A stretch of DNA of 10,679 nucleotides. Source: Pseudobdellovibrionaceae bacterium. GTDB taxonomy: Bacteria > Bdellovibrionota > Bdellovibrionia > Bdellovibrionales > JAMPXM01. A program made the position numbers and the translations under genes. The stretch lies in contig JALHOI010000064.1 in NCBI GenBank assembly GCA_022843085.1, positions 1 to 10,679 of the forward strand, in the 5' to 3' direction. Below the pieces are notes generated by a model, which worked only from the letters and a program-made list of their open reading frames with translations, was not told the DNA's origin and searched no databases. Positions 1-7,005 of this stretch are shown here, in pieces (positions within the stretch are counted from its first letter, which is position 1; each line of letters opens with the position of its first letter).

Positions 1-210
1 AAAAACCAAACCAAAATTCCGTTCAAAGCAACGCTTCGTCCCCCGGCTTGGCCTCGAAAAGCGCCTGAACCCCTTTGTTAGGGTTGGTCAGCGGTTCGAC
101 GGACCTCTGCGGAGGGAAGTCATCGTACCCGATGACCGTGGGCCTGGCTGGCCCGAGCCGCAGCGGCGAGCGACGGATGGAGCGTGTCCGTCGAAGCGTC
201 GTCGAGTACT
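1..210. other. Region downstream of EF-G gene; short inverted repeats, no convincing gene
   Basis: No reading frame here has a credible start codon. A 7-bp perfect inverted repeat lies at 171-177 and 187-193 (CGACGGA/TCCGTCG, 9-base loop), 17 bases beyond the EF-G stop. Smaller stems sit at 140-144/150-154 (GGGCC/GGCCC) and 68-72/81-85 (AACCC/GGGTT). None is followed on the minus strand by a U-run, so they are at best weak or Rho-assisted terminator elements. On the minus strand one frame stays open from about 220 to a TGA at 27-29 and its distal part looks protein-like, but it has no ATG, GTG or TTG start after the preceding stop. It may be a gene remnant or chance. Confidence 0.4.
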
Positions 211-2325
211 TTACCCTTTAGCTTCAGCGGCGCGCTTCTCGAGGTACTTTTTGTGAAGCTCCTCTTGAATGTTGCGCGGAACAGCCGAGTAACGAGCGAA
301 TTCCATCGTGAACTCGCCTTTTCCTTGGGTCGCCGAACGCAGATCCGTGGAGTAACCGAACATCTCGGTCAGCGGAACTTCGGCCGTAACGGTCACAGAA
401 CCTTCAAGTGTTTGTGTACCTTGAATGACGCCGCGACGTTGGTTAATTCCGCCCATCAGCGCTCCTTGAAATTCTTCAGGAGCCACAGTCTCGAGCTTCA
501 TGATCGGCTCGAGGGCCGTTGGTTGTGCGTTGAAATAGACTTCGCGAAGTGCGGCCATCGCCGCAATTTTAAACGCCATGTAGCTTGAGTCGACGTCATG
601 GTACGCGCCGTCTTCAAGAGTCACTTTCACGCCGACGATAGGGAACCCGATGAGAGTTCCTTTCTTCATCTGCTCAGAGAAACCTTCGTCAACCGCAGGA
701 ATGAATTCCTTCGGAATCCGACCGCCGACGACGTCGTCTTCGAACTCGTACGATTTTGGATCTTTGCCTTCTTCGACAACGAGAGGCTCGATCTTTCCGA
801 CGATCTTCGCGTACTGACCCGAACCACCGGTCTGTTTTTTGTGAGTGTAGTTGAAGGCGGCCGGTGCACCGATCGTCTCGCGGTACGCCACCTGCGGTTT
901 ACCCGCAATGACTTCGCACGCGAATTCGCGCTTCATACGCTCGATGTAAACTTCCAGGTGAAGCTCGCCCATTCCCGAAATAATCGTCTCGGCTGACTCC
1001 TCGTCGCGGTGAACGCGGAAGGTCGGGTCTTCTTTTCGGAACTTCTGAAGTGCTTTCGAGAAGTTCGCTGTTCCTTCTTTCGATTTCGGAGCAACTGCGA
1101 GAGAGATAACGGCTTCAGGTACGAACATCGACGACATCGCGTAGTTGACGTTGCCGTCGGTGAACGTGTCGCCCGACGCACAGTCGACACCGAAGAGTGC
1201 GACGATGTCGCCCGCTTCAGCTGAATCGATATCCTGCATCTCGTTTGAGTGCATTCGAACCATGCGAGGGATTTTAACTTTTTTCTGGTTCGTTGTGTTG
1301 ACGATAAAGTCGCCTTTTTTCATCGTGCCCTGATAGATACGCATGTAAGTCAGCTGACCGTAACGGCCGTCATCGAGCTTGAATGCATAAGCAACAAGTG
1401 GTGCTACGGGATCAACCTTGATAATGACTTTCTCTTCGCCTTTATCGAGATCAAGACCGGCATTTTCTTTCTGTGTCGGGTTCGGAAGATAATCTTGAAC
1501 GCCGTCGAGAAGCTTTTGAACGCCACGGTTTTTGTAAGCCGAACCGCAGAAGACGGGAACAAGTTGAAGCGCAATCACCTGACGGCGAATGGCCGCGCGG
1601 ATTTCAGCTTCAGTTGGCTCTTCTTCCATCAGGAATTTCTCGGCGATCGCCTCATCATTATCGGCAATTTTCGCGATGAGTTCTTTGCGGAACTCTTTGG
1701 CCCTTTCGAGCATGTCAGCCGGAACTTCTTTTTCGACGACTTTCTCGCCGTCTTCGCCTTCGTTGTAATATGCTTTCATGCCGACGAGGTCGATGACACC
1801 CGCAAGCTTGTCTTCAAGACCGATCGGAATTTGCGCCATGACGGCATTGAGCCGCAGCTTCTCGCGCAAGCCCTCGAGAACTCGAAATGGATTGGCACCG
1901 GTGCGGTCAAGTTTGTTGACGAAAGCGAGGCGTGGAACATTGTAACGCTTCATCTGGCGATCGACGGTAATCGACTGCGACTGAACGCCGGCGACTCCGC
2001 ACAGAACCAAGATGGCGCCGTCGAGAACGCGCAGCGAACGTTCAACTTCAATCGTGAAGTCGACGTGCCCGGGAGTGTCGATCAAGTTGATGTCGATGTC
2101 TTTCCAGGTCGCGTAAGTCGCCGCCGACTGAATTGTGATCCCTTTTTCGCGCTCGAGATCCATCGAGTCCATTTTTGCGCCGACGCCGTCTTTTCCACGG
2201 ACTTCGTGAATCTCGTGGATTCGGCCCGTGTAGAATAAGATCCGCTCGGTCAGAGTCGTCTTGCCCGAGTCAATGTGGGCCGAAATCCCGATGTTTCGAA
2301 CCTTTGAGATATCCGTCGATGCCAT
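211..2325 (-). CDS. fusA: Translation elongation factor G, mtEFG1/spdEFG1-like
   Basis: EF-G is the cytoplasmic GTPase that drives ribosomal translocation. The protein is 704 residues, full family length. GTPase motifs are AHIDSGKTT (16-24), DTPGH (83-87), NKLD (137-140) and GSA (261-263). Domain II and the later domains follow, with GVDCASGDTFTD at 379-390 and GMGELHLEVY at 451-460. I chose the ATG at 2325 because GGGAG sits 6 bases upstream; an in-frame TTG four codons earlier would overlap that ribosome-binding site. Ser20 in the P-loop (the usual bacterial form is HIDAGKT), KGKDGVG-like RGKDGVGA at 44-51 and the CASGDTFTD segment match mitochondrial EF-G1, so I place it in the mtEFG1/spdEFG1 clade. 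It stands alone: no rpsL, rpsG or tuf is next to it. I see no clear promoter in the 161 bases shared with the divergent RecQ gene. Confidence 0.97.
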   Translation of the reverse strand: MASTDISKVRNIGISAHIDSGKTTLTERILFYTGRIHEIHEVRGKDGVGAKMDSMDLEREKGITIQSAATYATWKDIDINLIDTPGHVDFTIEVERSLRVLDGAILVLCGVAGVQSQSITVDRQMKRYNVPRLAFVNKLDRTGANPFRVLEGLREKLRLNAVMAQIPIGLEDKLAGVIDLVGMKAYYNEGEDGEKVVEKEVPADMLERAKEFRKELIAKIADNDEAIAEKFLMEEEPTEAEIRAAIRRQVIALQLVPVFCGSAYKNRGVQKLLDGVQDYLPNPTQKENAGLDLDKGEEKVIIKVDPVAPLVAYAFKLDDGRYGQLTYMRIYQGTMKKGDFIVNTTNQKKVKIPRMVRMHSNEMQDIDSAEAGDIVALFGVDCASGDTFTDGNVNYAMSSMFVPEAVISLAVAPKSKEGTANFSKALQKFRKEDPTFRVHRDEESAETIISGMGELHLEVYIERMKREFACEVIAGKPQVAYRETIGAPAAFNYTHKKQTGGSGQYAKIVGKIEPLVVEEGKDPKSYEFEDDVVGGRIPKEFIPAVDEGFSEQMKKGTLIGFPIVGVKVTLEDGAYHDVDSSYMAFKIAAMAALREVYFNAQPTALEPIMKLETVAPEEFQGALMGGINQRRGVIQGTQTLEGSVTVTAEVPLTEMFGYSTDLRSATQGKGEFTMEFARYSAVPRNIQEELHKKYLEKRAAEAKG

Positions 2326-2451
2326 GTCCGCTCCCAAGTAAAACTGTGCCCGTTGCCGCCACTCAAAACACTCGAATGTGGCTAGCGGGAAATGCTGTTT
2401 CGATTTGTCGAAGGCTTAGGTCGTAACATGGCGATGGTAGGCGGTCCACTG

Positions 2452-2480
2452 TTGGCGATAACAATTGGGCGGAGTAGAAT
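2452..2480 (+). promoter_or_regulatory. Candidate sigma-70-type promoter of the recQ-aat-slyD unit
   Basis: TTGGCG (2452-2457) and TAGAAT (2475-2480) are separated by exactly 17 bases; they match the -35 and -10 consensus at 4 of 6 and 5 of 6 positions. The expected transcription start would be at about 2486-2488, on the ATG at 2487 itself, which would make the mRNA leaderless. A GGAG at 2471-2474, which could otherwise serve as a ribosome-binding site (12-base spacing, long), lies inside the promoter spacer. This is a pattern match only. Confidence 0.4.
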
Positions 2481-2486
2481 AAAAAC

Positions 2487-4076
2487 ATGCCCGACTTGAT
2501 CGCGAACATGGTCAGCCACGCCGAGAAAATTCGAACCGAGGTCTTCGGCTTCGCTGCCTGGCGGGGCGAGCAGGCGGCCGTGATGGCCGCTCTGGCTGAG
2601 GGCCAGAACGTTTTGACCGTCATGCCAACCGGAATGGGCAAAAGTCTGTGCTTTCAAGTTCCCGCCAGGGTCTATTCCGAGGCGCGCCGGGCCGGTGCCT
2701 CGGGCCCAAGTTTGGTGCTTGTTGTTTCGCCACTGATTGCGCTGATGAAGGATCAAGTTGACGCAGCGCGATCTAAGGGTCTTCGGGCGGCTGCCATCAA
2801 TTCATCGATGTCGAAAGACCAGCGCGACGGCGTTTTGGAGTGGGCTGCTGGCCGACCCGGCGACGGCCGCGAACCGCTTGAGATCTTGTACGCAACACCC
2901 GAACGGTTTCGGCAAGAAAGTTTCTGGAAGGCTCTTCGTGCCGGCGGTGGGGTTCGCCTGCTTGCGATCGACGAGGCTCACTGCATTTCGACATGGGGCC
3001 ATGACTTCCGCCTCGATTATTCGAGGCTCGGCGAACGCCGCGCTGAACTTGGATATCCGCAAACGATTGCCCTCACGGCCACCGCAACAAAAGAGACCCG
3101 CGAAGACATTCTGCGAGAACTCTCTTCGGCGACGTCGGTTGCGACGGCGGCAGCGCCTTTGCCGGCGGCGGCAGCGGACCAAATCTGGTCGCCGATTGTG
3201 TCGTCAACGTGGCGGCCGAATTTGGCTATTGAGATTTTTGAGACGGGCGGGCTGGATGAAAAGGTTCGAGCGTTTGTTGGACTTCGGCATGTCTATCCAG
3301 GTCCTGCCATCGTTTATTTTTCGCTGATTCAAACCTTAAAAAAGTTCAGCGGTGAAATTGCGAGGCTTGGCTTTGAGCATTCGATTTATCACAGCCAGTT
3401 AAATGACAAAGTCCGGCGCTTCAACCAAGAGGATTTCATTCGCGGTCAAAGTCAGATGATGCTTGCGACACCGGCCTTCGGGTTGGGTATCGATAAGCGC
3501 GATGTGCGGCTTTTGGTTCACGCCGAAACTCCAGGCTCGATGGAAGCTTACTATCAAGAGATCGGGCGCGCTGGGCGAGATGGGCTTCCCTCGAAGTGTG
3601 CTGCGTTTTATGACCCTGACGACATCACGATTCAGAATGATTTCGTAAAGTGGTCGACGCCAGATCCTGGTTTTATTCAAGGCGTACACAACTTGATTTC
3701 TCGAAACGAAATGCGTGCGCGACAAGAGGGCTACGACTATCTTCGCGAACAAATGAATTTTTATAACAAGCGCGACTACCGCGTCGAAACTTCGGTCAAC
3801 CTGCTCGAGCGGTGGGGTGCCCTCGAAGGCCGCGAGCCGCGCGATTGGAAGATCATCGCTGAGATTCCCGATGAATATATGAACGTCGTAAAGTTCAAAG
3901 CGAATCAGAAGCGTCGCGAAGAAAAGCTTTCGAAGCTCGCCGGATTCTTCGAACAGCCGGCCCTATCGGCGCCCTGCCGGCTTGCAAGTATCGCCGTCAG
4001 TTTCGGTGAAGACATCGGTGCCGGCGGCAAATCAAAAAAGTGCGGAGTTTGCGATGCCTGCCTCGCGATTTCCTGA
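2487..4076 (+). CDS. recQ: RecQ-family ATP-dependent DNA helicase, no HRDC domain
   Basis: A 3'-5' superfamily 2 DNA helicase expected to act in recombination and fork repair. The order of motifs in 529 residues is: motif 0-like WRGEQ (25-29), Walker A TGMGKS (48-53), DEAH box (162-165) within the RecQ hallmark AHCISTWGHDFR, LTATAT (196-201), motif V ATPAFGLGIDK (327-337), motif VI QEIGRAGRDG (357-366). A zinc cluster closes the protein: Cys497, then CGVCDAC with Cys519, 522 and 525. Two differences from E. coli RecQ: an Ala-rich insert of about 20 residues near 213-239 between the two RecA-like lobes, and about 70 extra residues (roughly 395-470) before the zinc cysteines that look winged-helix-like. 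Nothing follows the zinc cluster, so the usual C-terminal winged helix and HRDC are absent. The last 23 bases overlap aat. Confidence 0.93.
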   Translation: MPDLIANMVSHAEKIRTEVFGFAAWRGEQAAVMAALAEGQNVLTVMPTGMGKSLCFQVPARVYSEARRAGASGPSLVLVVSPLIALMKDQVDAARSKGLRAAAINSSMSKDQRDGVLEWAAGRPGDGREPLEILYATPERFRQESFWKALRAGGGVRLLAIDEAHCISTWGHDFRLDYSRLGERRAELGYPQTIALTATATKETREDILRELSSATSVATAAAPLPAAAADQIWSPIVSSTWRPNLAIEIFETGGLDEKVRAFVGLRHVYPGPAIVYFSLIQTLKKFSGEIARLGFEHSIYHSQLNDKVRRFNQEDFIRGQSQMMLATPAFGLGIDKRDVRLLVHAETPGSMEAYYQEIGRAGRDGLPSKCAAFYDPDDITIQNDFVKWSTPDPGFIQGVHNLISRNEMRARQEGYDYLREQMNFYNKRDYRVETSVNLLERWGALEGREPRDWKIIAEIPDEYMNVVKFKANQKRREEKLSKLAGFFEQPALSAPCRLASIAVSFGEDIGAGGKSKKCGVCDACLAIS

Positions 4077-4767
4077 TCCACGACAGGCCACGCAAGAGGG
4101 CATCGTCGCTGTCGGCGGTGATCTCGATGTCGCGACACTCGTCGACGCCTACTCACACGGGATTTTTCCGTGGCCCCAAGAGGGATTACCGATGTTGTGG
4201 TTTTCGCCACTCGAGCGAGGCTGGGTCGATCTGACTAAGGACTTGCAGGTCCCAACACGTTTTAGCCGCAAGTTTGAAAAATGGAAACGCGAGGGCCGAG
4301 TCGAAGTTCGTATCGACACGGCATTTAGCGATGTCATTGGCCGTTGCCAGGTTGCAAAACGCAAAGGGCAAGACGGCACTTGGATTTTGCCCGAAATGAT
4401 AGCTGCATACGAACGAATGTTCGACCGCGGCTTTGCTCACTCAATTGAAACGTATCTCGATGGGCAGCTCGCCGGAGGTCTTTACGGAGTTTTCGTTCAA
4501 GGTGTTTTTAGTGGCGAAAGTATGTTTCACACGGTACCAGATGCGGGAAAAGTGGCGCTGATGGTCGCTCTTAGAATGCTGAAGCAAGCGGGTTTCAGTT
4601 TTGTCGACGTGCAAATGGTGACACCTGTTGTCGCTTCGTTCGGCGGTGAATTGATTCTACGAGACGAATATTTGAACAGGCTTGAACTCGCGCAGAAGCG
4701 ATGGGAGCGTAAGGTATGTCGATTCGAGTGGGTCCCGGGACCCGTGTCACTCTCGCCTACACTTTGA
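4054..4767 (+). CDS. aat: Leucyl/phenylalanyl-tRNA--protein transferase
   Basis: Aat transfers Leu or Phe from aminoacyl-tRNA to proteins with N-terminal Arg or Lys, marking them for ClpS-ClpAP in the bacterial N-degron pathway. The 237-residue length fits the family (E. coli 234). Family blocks are clear: FPDPRQATQEGIVAVGGDLD (6-25), AYSHGIFPW (32-40), LWFSP (48-52), GFAHSIETY (126-134), GGLYGV (141-146), GESMF (154-158) and DVQMVTP (185-191). I chose the ATG at 4054 because GGAG at 4044-4047 is 6 bases upstream and the family N-terminus aligns there; longer in-frame starts only add residues unlike the family. The start overlaps the recQ 3' end by 23 bases, so translation is probably coupled. 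The segment after GESMF (HTVPDAGKVAL) departs from the usual ASK-containing block. Confidence 0.93.
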   Translation: MPASRFPDPRQATQEGIVAVGGDLDVATLVDAYSHGIFPWPQEGLPMLWFSPLERGWVDLTKDLQVPTRFSRKFEKWKREGRVEVRIDTAFSDVIGRCQVAKRKGQDGTWILPEMIAAYERMFDRGFAHSIETYLDGQLAGGLYGVFVQGVFSGESMFHTVPDAGKVALMVALRMLKQAGFSFVDVQMVTPVVASFGGELILRDEYLNRLELAQKRWERKVCRFEWVPGPVSLSPTL

Positions 4768-5237
4768 AGACGTCAACGCGAACCGGTCGCGGCGACGTGC
4801 TCGAAGAACGTACACCTGAAAACCCCTTCATTTTCGAATTTGAAAAAGGCCAGACCCTGCCGGCGATCGAAGCTGTGATCAGAGGTAAGACCGAAGGGTT
4901 TGAAGCGTCGCTCGGCGTTGCTGCAAAAGAAGCGTACGGTGATTTTGACGACGAACTCGTTGCCATCGTCGCACTCTCAACGTTTCCAAAAGCAAGCGAT
5001 GTCCAAGTGGGGATGAAATATTCGACACGCGGCCCTCTCGGCGAAGAGCTCACGGTGCGGGTGGTTGAGGTGGATGAAGAAAACGCGACCGTCGATGGCA
5101 ATCATCCGTTGGCCGGAGTCGACATCGAAATTGACCTTCGAATTTTGGCTGTCGAGAAATCTATTGGCGAATCTGGCGAAGAACCTGGGGACGGGTCAGA
5201 TGATGGCGGGTCAAATTCAGGGCGGATTCTGCACTGA
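4716..5237 (+). CDS. SlyD-like FKBP-type peptidyl-prolyl cis-trans isomerase
   Basis: Cytoplasmic peptidyl-prolyl isomerase and chaperone of the SlyD group, 173 residues. The FKBP half starts at residue 10 with the pattern VTLAYTL, then GDVLEERTPENPFIFEFEKG (26-45), LPAIEAVIRG and GVAAKEAYGD (67-76). An insert-in-flap segment spans about 77-125, and the SlyD hallmark VDGNHPLAG (126-134) returns to the FKBP fold. GGGAG at 4703-4707 sets the ATG at 4716. The first 52 bases lie inside aat, so the two are translationally coupled. Unlike E. coli SlyD the tail (150-173) is short and acidic/Gly/Ser-rich with one terminal His and no Cys, so the nickel-binding role of SlyD is not supported. The conserved FKBP active-site aromatics are only partly recognisable. 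Confidence 0.88.
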   Translation: MSIRVGPGTRVTLAYTLKTSTRTGRGDVLEERTPENPFIFEFEKGQTLPAIEAVIRGKTEGFEASLGVAAKEAYGDFDDELVAIVALSTFPKASDVQVGMKYSTRGPLGEELTVRVVEVDEENATVDGNHPLAGVDIEIDLRILAVEKSIGESGEEPGDGSDDGGSNSGRILH

Positions 5238-5275
5238 CAATGTCACACGGTTAGGCCGCGATTTCCCTGGCGGTA

Positions 5276-5917
5276 TTAAACCTGGCGAAGAATGATTGGC
5301 ACGAGAACGGGCGAAAGAGCAGCGACGGCGAATGCGATGAGGGCGAGCCACCAAAGCGGACTTCGCAACGTGGTCTGAAGCAGCGCCATCACGCGGGTTG
5401 GTGTCATCCGATGAGCAGCGTGTTCGAGACCTTTTGAAGCTGCGAAATCAAAGTTTTCCGGGTGCGAGTAGTCAGTCGACCGAGTTGTCACGTAGCGATC
5501 AAGAACCTGAGCTACGGCTGTCGGCAGATTTCTGAAAACTAAACCTAGCTCCCAAAGCTGATCTTCGGCCGCCGGATCAAGACGAACGACCGTTGCGAAA
5601 AATGCGAAGCGACCGCGATCGGGGATGGCGAGTTCAATTTTGATCATTTCGCCTTCGTCTAAGAAACGCGCGCGCGCGGTCGACTCGCGTAACGAAATCA
5701 TGGCACCTGTCGCCGAAAGATTAGCGAGCCGACCCTCGATGATGGGACCGTCGTGCGATCGACCTTCGGCCAAACGAACTCGGCCATCGTCTTCTGCGAC
5801 CAGGCTGTAGCGGGGGACGCGTGGTGCGTATCGTTGCGAAAGGGGCTTAGCGGCCATACTCACTTTTCGGTAGTTTGTCGGCCGGTCGCGAGTTGGCAAA
5901 ACAAAAGTCGAGTTCAC
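5276..5917 (-). CDS. PilZ-domain protein with C-terminal membrane anchor
   Basis: Likely c-di-GMP-binding protein tethered to the inner membrane. The PilZ signature is present: RYAPR (29-33, RxxxR) and NLSATG (67-72, N/DxSxxG), followed by beta strands such as GEMIKIELAIP (89-99) and ELGLVF (123-128). One strong hydrophobic helix ends the protein (about 187-210, LWWLALIAFAVAALSPVLVP within it), leaving most of the protein cytoplasmic. The GTG start at 5917 overlaps the thiL stop as GTGA with CGAGA just upstream, a typical coupled start. An ATG at 5857 (MAAKPLSQRY) would also keep the whole PilZ motif and is a real alternative. No GGDEF, EAL or flagellar gene is nearby to tell what it controls. 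It converges on the slyD-like gene with a 38-base gap and only a weak 4-bp stem (CCGC/GCGG, 5256-5273). Confidence 0.8.
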   Translation of the reverse strand: MNSTFVLPTRDRPTNYRKVSMAAKPLSQRYAPRVPRYSLVAEDDGRVRLAEGRSHDGPIIEGRLANLSATGAMISLRESTARARFLDEGEMIKIELAIPDRGRFAFFATVVRLDPAAEDQLWELGLVFRNLPTAVAQVLDRYVTTRSTDYSHPENFDFAASKGLEHAAHRMTPTRVMALLQTTLRSPLWWLALIAFAVAALSPVLVPIILRQV

Positions 5918-7005
5918 GCGTCTCGAAATGGATCGTGTCCCAACCCCGAAAGTGACGGTCCTGCCACGAGCTTACGTTCGCCGTTTGATTGTTGCAAAAA
6001 AACTTCGGCGCCAATTTGGGGACGTGGCGTTTCGAACTGACCAATCTGTTGTGCTCCGAGGTGGCTTAATACCCCCGCGGCTTTCTCACATGCATCTTGT
6101 GCGAGAGCGAAAATCAATTCGTAGTCATCGCCGCCGCGCAGGGCTTGTAAGGCCACGACCCCCTTTGCGAGGTGAATCGATTTTTCCTCGATGACGAGAG
6201 AGGTGTTCGAGGCTGCACACATTCGGTACGCATCGTGAATTAGACCGTCGCTGATATCGATGGCTGCGCAAACTTTTAGATCTGGTGCCGCAGCAAAGCG
6301 ACCTCCGACATCGAAGCGGGGACGAGGTCGAAGATGTTTTTGAAGTTGTTCAGGCAGAAGATTTCTTCCTCGCCCGGATTGCAATTCCTCGAGGGCAAAC
6401 GCCGCCCCGCCGATGGATCCTGTAACAAAAAGTAAATCGCCGGGCCTCGCGCCGGCTCGGAGCCAGGGTGCCAAGCCTTCGCGAACTTCGCCGACGGCTG
6501 CAACGTCGATCACGACGGGACCATCGATTCGCGATAAATCGCCGCCCGCGAGCGCGGCGCCGGTTTCAAGGGAGATCTCGACGGCTCCTCGAAAAAAATG
6601 TTCAAGGAATCGATCAATTGCTTCAGCGTCGTAGCGACGCGGAAGCGCGACCGAGATCGTGACCGCAACGGGTGCGGCCCCCATCGCCGCGATGTCGCTT
6701 AGAGCTCGGGCTACGGCTTTGTAGCCAACATCAGCTGGTGACGAGAATTTCAAGTCGAAATGAGTATTTTCGATGGTGAGATCAGACGCGAAGACGAGAG
6801 GCCGACCCGAAGCCGTCAGCACGGCCGCATCGTCACCGACGCCGACAGTTGTTGATGCTGTCTTTGTCCGGTCACACCACTGACGAATTTTTCTTAAAAT
6901 CGTGTCTTCGTTCACCGCGCTAGATGTCGCGCGATTTTTTGCCGTTCGCAATCGTTGACGCAGTTGAGGATCAAGTTCAGGATGCGCCGATGAATCAAAC
7001 GCCAT
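5914..7005 (-). CDS. thiL: Thiamine-monophosphate kinase
   Basis: ThiL phosphorylates thiamine monophosphate to thiamine diphosphate with ATP, the last step of vitamin B1 cofactor synthesis. Counting from the ATG at 7005, the motifs are GVGDDAAVL (55-63), SDLTIENTHF (74-83, family TDxLVEGVHF), RALSDIAAMGA (100-110), GGDLSR (154-159), GDLLFVTGSIG (189-199), AIDISDGL (248-255) and GGDDYEL (291-297), then SGLGHDPF near the end. This is the AIR-synthase-like fold in full. The start is uncertain: the ATG at 7005 (GTG at 7008 is adjacent) has no Shine-Dalgarno sequence and gives about 30 residues before the usual family start, whereas GTG at 6915 would begin right at NEDTILRKI. I see no CTGAGA-type THI-box upstream. 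The stop overlaps the PilZ gene start (GTGA). Confidence 0.93.
   Translation of the reverse strand: MAFDSSAHPELDPQLRQRLRTAKNRATSSAVNEDTILRKIRQWCDRTKTASTTVGVGDDAAVLTASGRPLVFASDLTIENTHFDLKFSSPADVGYKAVARALSDIAAMGAAPVAVTISVALPRRYDAEAIDRFLEHFFRGAVEISLETGAALAGGDLSRIDGPVVIDVAAVGEVREGLAPWLRAGARPGDLLFVTGSIGGAAFALEELQSGRGRNLLPEQLQKHLRPRPRFDVGGRFAAAPDLKVCAAIDISDGLIHDAYRMCAASNTSLVIEEKSIHLAKGVVALQALRGGDDYELIFALAQDACEKAAGVLSHLGAQQIGQFETPRPQIGAEVFLQQSNGERKLVAGPSLSGLGHDPFRDA

Noticed and set aside
1249..2238. A 329-codon open frame on the plus strand inside the EF-G gene
   Set aside because: It is fully antisense to a complete, strongly conserved EF-G, has no recognisable domain and no separate Shine-Dalgarno support. 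It is a shadow caused by codon bias.
2326..2337. Upstream TTG start for EF-G, four codons longer
   Set aside because: The GGGAG ribosome-binding site lies between this TTG and the ATG at 2325, so the ATG is the better start.
2802..3182. Arg-rich minus-strand frame opposite the RecQ gene
   Set aside because: The Arg tract is the complement of the Ala-rich GC-heavy insert in RecQ. There is no homologue signal or plausible start context.
2758..3327. 189-codon plus-strand frame overlapping RecQ
   Set aside because: It is in a different frame within the intact helicase core, with composition typical of an out-of-frame translation.
5256..5273. Possible terminator between the slyD-like and PilZ genes
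   Set aside because: It is only a 4-bp CCGC/GCGG stem with a 10-base loop and no U-run. It is too weak to annotate.
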